Assembly: GCA_011800805.1 (NCBI GenBank)
Contig: MPNW01000276.1
Location: 61,009-71,785, forward strand
DNA from: Hirudo medicinalis
Taxonomy: Eukaryota; Annelida; Clitellata; Hirudinida; Hirudinidae
Direction of reading: 5' to 3'
Length of the DNA: 10,777 nucleotides
The notes under the pieces were generated by a model. The model worked only from the letters and a program-made list of their open reading frames with translations. It searched no databases and was not told where the DNA came from. How positions within the stretch are numbered: position 1 is the stretch's first letter; each line of letters starts with the position of its first letter. Shown one piece after another: positions 7,820 to 10,777 of the stretch. The position numbers and the translations under genes are program-made.

Positions 7820-7890
7820 GTGTCGGTAGCCGAGTGGTTAAGGATTTCGCTTTGGTGCGGCTCCATTAGGAGTTCAAATCCTAGCCGCTC
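7820..7890 (+). repeat. tRNA-Pro-like pseudogene or head of a tRNA-derived SINE
   Basis: An intact A box (TAGCCGAGTGG, 7827-7837) and B box (GTTCAAATCC, 7872-7881) are spaced as in a tRNA gene. The T arm is perfect: TAGGA (7867-7871), a 7-base loop, TCCTA (7879-7883). The anticodon region TTTCGCTTTGGTGCGG resembles tRNA-Pro(TGG) with one base lost from the loop, leaving TCGC/GCGG around six bases. The acceptor stem pairs poorly (GTGTCGG against GCCGCTC, about 4 of 7 including a wobble) and the D stem has two good pairs. A functional tRNA is therefore unlikely, and a SINE head or tRNA pseudogene fits better. The body after 7890 is AT-rich and unassigned. The sequence lies about 165 bases inside the hAT end, so it may have inserted into that element. 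Confidence 0.7.
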
Positions 7891-8166
7891 AAAAGAGTTT
7901 CTATAACTGTTAATAGCTAATACAGGTTTGTCAAATTTATTGTAATGTTTAATTGAACATTATCATGGCCGAAACATCTCAAAATTTGTGTTATTTTGTA
8001 CGATTTGTAATAGTGGAGATAAATACTTGGTCAGTGATGTCCACGTATTTTGATAAATTCTGCTTCCCCTCTATGAAAACAAATTTGGATGAACAGTTGG
8101 AGAAATGGCGGTTCAGACTATCACTGAGTAATTTCCGAAATTAAAAAGGGTTTTTTGAGACCCCTA

Positions 8167-8919
8167 ATATTACATCAGTAACATTTAAAGTCATCTGGAC
8201 CATCCAAATTCAATTTTTTATCAGGGAAATAACCCAGTCCCAGTTCATTCTTAAATTCACCATTCCCTTGCCCTGTTCAATTTTGAGCCTCTTTTCGAAA
8301 TGGTTTGTGATTGATAATTGGTACTTAACAAACTTCTGAAAACCTTCCCTAAAAAAAATTTTTAGCTTATTTGTAAGTCTATAGTTTGAGCTAATCTTCT
8401 TGAAAGGAACTTCAAGGAAAACTCATCTCTGACATTCATCCAGTTTCGTAATATTGTTCCACTACTTTTAGGATCTTTCAAATAACGGCTTATAAACTTC
8501 GCAGGGCGATTGATATTTCTGAAATGAATAAATTCATGTCTTTTAAGATATTTAATTGATCTTATCGTCAATATCGTTGAGCCTCACCTCAGAATCCATC
8601 TATAATAACGCCAATCAACTGTGCTTTTATTGTTTAAACAATTGAAGAACATGAGACCATATATGCAGAGCCTTATTATAATAACCGACTTTTATGAGCC
8701 TTGCAATAAAATAATTTTCTGAGTAGGAAGATTCGCCAGGCTCGAAAAACATCAAAAGCATTCGAGTTACACTCACTTCGTTAAATGAATACTATCTGTT
8801 AAATTATGTAATAAAATAAAAAGCAATTTGAACGCAATTAACTGGCTTTACGATGTGCACGCCACGCTAATAAATGACAACTATCGATTTCAAAATGATC
8901 CGACCCTCGGGCACCAAGG
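8167..8919. other. AT-rich stretch, nothing supportable
   Basis: No convincing coding frame occurs on either strand. The minus-strand frame at 8362-8571 is at chance length, with no domain or splice context. Some of this DNA may belong to the body of the element starting at 7655, but that cannot be shown. The last 60 bases before 8920 are less AT-rich and likely belong to the promoter described next. Confidence 0.5.
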
Positions 8920-8956
8920 CATAAAAATAGTGGCCCTTCGCAAGATGTATTCAGTT
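8920..8956 (+). promoter_or_regulatory. TATA plus initiator core promoter (rightward)
   Basis: CATAAAAATAG at 8920-8930 is a near-consensus TATA box (C for the first T). TCAGTT at 8951-8956 is an exact arthropod-type initiator, with the predicted +1 A at 8953. The TATA begins at about -33, within the normal window. The DNA between and just upstream is less AT-rich than the surroundings. No downstream promoter element match was found at +28. The gene it would drive is not identified: ATGs at 9005 and 9150 open only 22- and 31-codon frames, so transcripts would need splicing or be non-coding. Confidence 0.45.
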
Positions 8957-9402
8957 GTTATTATTACGAAATTAATTGTGTCAAGTGATTGCAATTGCAA
9001 TTGAATGTTGGATACGCCAGCTCTAGTGGCTCAAAAATTGTTGAATTACCTCATTTTAAAATGTGATTTTTAATATATATTTTAAAATACCTCATTTTAT
9101 CTGCCTCAAAAGCATCGTAAATGCGAAATAAAACAGACTAATACAGAATATGATTTCTTTCTTGAATAACATTTCGCTAATGTACAAATTGTATCTATCC
9201 CCAAATGTTCGTGAGTTCGTGATAAACTGTAAGTCTTGGAAGTGATGTTTGCGGACTTGATGTCCACAGCTTACAGTTGATGGAAACTCCACTTCGAGAG
9301 CAACTGTGATTGGAGCAGACATGGAAATCATACAATAAGTGCATCAAACTGGAGCTCAGAGGAAGACATGAGCAGTAGGATTGGATTCTTATTTTTATCC
9401 AG

Positions 9403-9546
9403 ACGTCTTCATCTGGAGATCATGACTCTCCATCGATTGATGCTCGGCTGGGATTCTCGGTGCATGTTATTTTTAAAAGACTTAAAAGTCAACCTAACGA
9501 GATTTGGTGCCTTTTATGTTTAAAATATCACTTAATTAGCAATTAA
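9403..9546 (+). CDS. Weak exon-like segment after a good 3' splice site
   Basis: It follows a pyrimidine-rich acceptor (CTTATTTTTATCCAG, AG at 9401-9402). Its first 70 bases are near 50% GC, unlike the flanks. Two frames stay open. One gives TSSSGDHDSPSIDARLGFS to a TAA at 9544-9546. The other gives RLHLEIMTLHRLMLGWDSRC, with an ATG at 9421, to a TAA at 9520-9522. Splicing the donor at 9229 onto it gives only seven further codons, so the reading phase is unresolved. I recognise no family, and a non-coding exon is equally possible. Confidence 0.22.
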   Translation, partial: TSSSGDHDSPSIDARLGFSVHVIFKRLKSQPNEIWCLLCLKYHLISN

Positions 9547-9909
9547 AGCTTCGACTTACTGCTTATTGAAATTAAAGGAAATTGTAAATAATAAATTATT
9601 TCTTTAATGTCGATAACAAATGTTTCAAATTAAATGCTTCATTGTAATTAAAGGTTTTTCATCTCGACATAATCATCAATCTCTGTGGACACGAAATGAA
9701 TTAATTAACATCGATGCACATCCACATAAAACAGAAATTCATCATTTAAATTCACATTTTAAAACATCCATTCATCAATGTTTTCATTTTATTTCAATCT
9801 AAGAAATAATATTCTCATAATTTTGCAAATAACTCATTTCGACTGGCTCATAATTTTAGTAATTTTCAAAAATTATTGCTTAGAAAATGACGTTCCCTGT
9901 TTCTTGCAG

Positions 9910-9981
9910 TCCCCACAGAAAGAGGCATTTGAAGGAACTTCCAAGTCATTGCATGACTCTCCTGTCCATTGTTATTGCTAA
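9910..9981 (+). CDS. Weak candidate terminal exon
   Basis: It is preceded by a textbook-like acceptor (CCCTGTTTCTTGCAG, AG at 9908-9909). In one frame it reads SPQKEAFEGTSKSLHDSPVH followed by CYC and a TAA at 9979-9981. A second frame (PHRKRHLKELPSHCMTLLS) stays open somewhat further, to a TGA near 10004. The composition is more balanced than the surroundings. No protein family is recognisable from so short a piece. The nearest AATAAA on this strand falls within the AT-rich tract near 10265. Confidence 0.22.
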   Translation, partial: SPQKEAFEGTSKSLHDSPVHCYC

Positions 9982-10059
9982 AAATGTATTATTTAGTAAA
10001 TTATGATTATTAATTTACACCTCGCATAAGTTAATTTAATAATTGTTTGTTAAATTAAA

Positions 10060-10285
10060 AATTGTTACTATTATTATAAAATAATAATTAAGTGATAATC
10101 AGCCCTTAATAATAATATTATTATTATATAATAATATTATTATATTTATATCTATATATAATATATATATATATATATATTTATATTTATTATATTATAT
10201 TTATGATTATGATTATTCTATCGCCTATGATTATTATAATAATAATATTATTATTATTAATACTAATAATAAATAAAACTACAAG
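10060..10285. repeat. AT-only low-complexity tract with (TA)n and ATT palindromes
   Basis: The tract is almost wholly A and T. It contains a perfect 20-bp palindrome TAATAATAATATTATTATTA (10107-10126), a (TA)n run around 10152-10181, and a second perfect palindrome of 22 bp at 10236-10257. These can extrude cruciforms, and the tract is likely length-variable. Its ends are approximate. Confidence 0.85.
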
Positions 10286-10559
10286 CAAAATCTCCATCTT
10301 GTTGTAGCATATTTTGCAAGAAAGCAAACTTATTGATGAGAAAAATCTTTCAAAAATAAAAATTTAAGACGAATTTTACTTCTTCCGGAAAACTAAGTTC
10401 AAGTTCCACAATTCCATCCTTTCGTGGAGCCTTCGTTCCTTGAAGAAAAATATTCGCAATAATTATCCTGCTTATTGGATATTCATGTCGTAGAACACCA
10501 TTTCATAAAGACGATCACGAACATGTCAGCTGTGATGGCAATTATGGCGAAAATGTCTA
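10286..10559. other. No feature found between the two repeat tracts
   Basis: This is a mixed-composition stretch with no long frame, tRNA-like element or convincing splice site. Confidence 0.5.
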
Positions 10560-10561
10560 CA

Positions 10562-10676
10562 AGATGATGATGATGATGTGATGTTTGTGAGATGATAATG
10601 ATGACGCCTATGATTATGATGACGATTATGATGATGATGATGATGATGAGGGGGAGGAGGAGGAGGAGGAAGAGGA
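10562..10676. repeat. Interrupted (GAT)n followed by (GGA)n microsatellite
   Basis: GAT/ATG units run from about 10562 to 10649 with interruptions, changing abruptly to GGA/GAGG units to about 10674. The minus strand has an open frame with Pro and His runs through this block and no ATG. It is best explained by the repeat rather than by a gene. Confidence 0.88.
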
Positions 10677-10722
10677 TACGGCGAGGGCTTCCTTAACCAC
10701 AATCCGATCCGGCACTAGGCAA

Positions 10723-10748
10723 TCACGTGACACAACTTTGATTGACAG
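10723..10748 (+). promoter_or_regulatory. Candidate bHLH E-box next to a PBX/PREP-type site
   Basis: TCACGTGAC at 10723-10731 is the palindromic E-box bound by USF, MITF and TFE-type bHLH-zip factors in animals. Seven bases further on, TGATTGACAG at 10739-10748 equals the decamer known for PBX (Exd) with PREP/MEIS (Hth). An exact decamer is not expected often in a window of this size, and the two lie close together. No gene start is visible nearby, so an enhancer or a promoter beyond the right edge is only inference. Confidence 0.35.
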
Positions 10749-10777
10749 ATCAGTTAAGCCACTCTAGTGAATGAATG

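Larger units (their letters stand above)
8957..10059. other. Region downstream of the promoter; splice-like signals, no confirmed gene
   Basis: Splice-site-like elements point rightward: a donor GTAAGT at 9229-9234, and acceptors ending at 9402 (CTTATTTTTATCCAG) and 9909 (CCCTGTTTCTTGCAG). A 31-codon frame from ATG 9150 crosses the donor. The 9-bp inverted repeat AACTGTAAG (9225-9233) / CTTACAGTT (9270-9278) overlaps the donor. The frame at 9092-9331 (minus) and the one at 9620-9802 (plus) look like chance. The two exon-like pieces are listed separately. Confidence 0.4.

Noticed and set aside
7820..7890. Functional tRNA-Pro gene
   Set aside because: Acceptor stem pairing is poor, the anticodon loop is one base short and the D stem is weak.
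7953..8144. 63-codon plus-strand frame beginning MNIIMAETSQ
   Set aside because: Chance length within probable repeat-derived DNA; no domain.
9225..9278. microRNA precursor
   Set aside because: The arms are asymmetric (about 32 against 17 bases) and lack a continuous stem of about 22 bp.
10562..10720. Minus-strand Pro/His-rich frame
   Set aside because: It is produced by the GGA and GAT repeats and has no ATG or splice support.
1..10777. CRISPR array, bacterial operon or phage-defence system
   Set aside because: There are no regularly spaced repeats, Shine-Dalgarno-linked gene series or prokaryotic protein families; the content is that of an animal genome.

Overview
The window looks like non-coding-rich nuclear DNA from an invertebrate animal, probably an arthropod. 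It is strongly AT-rich. There are no bacterial operons or ribosome-binding sites. It carries ankyrin/SOCS-box coding sequence (an animal protein architecture), a hAT-type transposon end, a tRNA-derived SINE-like head, splice-site-like motifs, microsatellites, and one TATA plus TCAGTT initiator of the arthropod kind. The species cannot be named from this sequence.

Layout from left to right. Bases 1-184 hold a candidate coding exon on the minus strand that runs off the left edge. Bases 185-1980 are AT-rich with no supportable gene. Bases 1980-2306 look like a decayed retrotransposon tail with a (TAA)n tract and a duplicated 14-mer. Bases 2307-3419 are probably old repeat-derived sequence. Bases 3591-4874 (minus) hold the best gene: an intronless 427-codon ankyrin repeat protein ending in a SOCS box, so an ASB-type protein. 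After about 900 bp of spacer there is a weak exon-like ORF (5796-6005, plus). Next comes an uninterrupted 184-codon ORF (6171-6725, plus) coding for a basic, Cys/His-rich protein I do not recognise, with an AATAAA signal at 6954.

Further right, 7655-7750 is one end of a hAT-family DNA transposon, followed at 7820-7890 by a degenerate tRNA-Pro-like sequence with intact A and B boxes. A good TATA/initiator core promoter pointing right lies at 8920-8956. Weak exon-like segments follow it at 9403-9546 and 9910-9981. The rest is low-complexity DNA: perfect ATT/TAA palindromes and a (TA)n tract (10060-10285), then GAT and GGA repeats (10560-10675). A compact pair of transcription-factor-like motifs, TCACGTGAC and TGATTGACAG, sits at 10723-10748.

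The two main genes are divergently arranged, with heads about 1.3 kb apart, and nothing suggests that they act together. I see no multi-gene system. The most unusual items are the unrecognised 184-aa protein, the SOCS box lacking its usual BC-box cysteine, and the promoter with no identified gene behind it.
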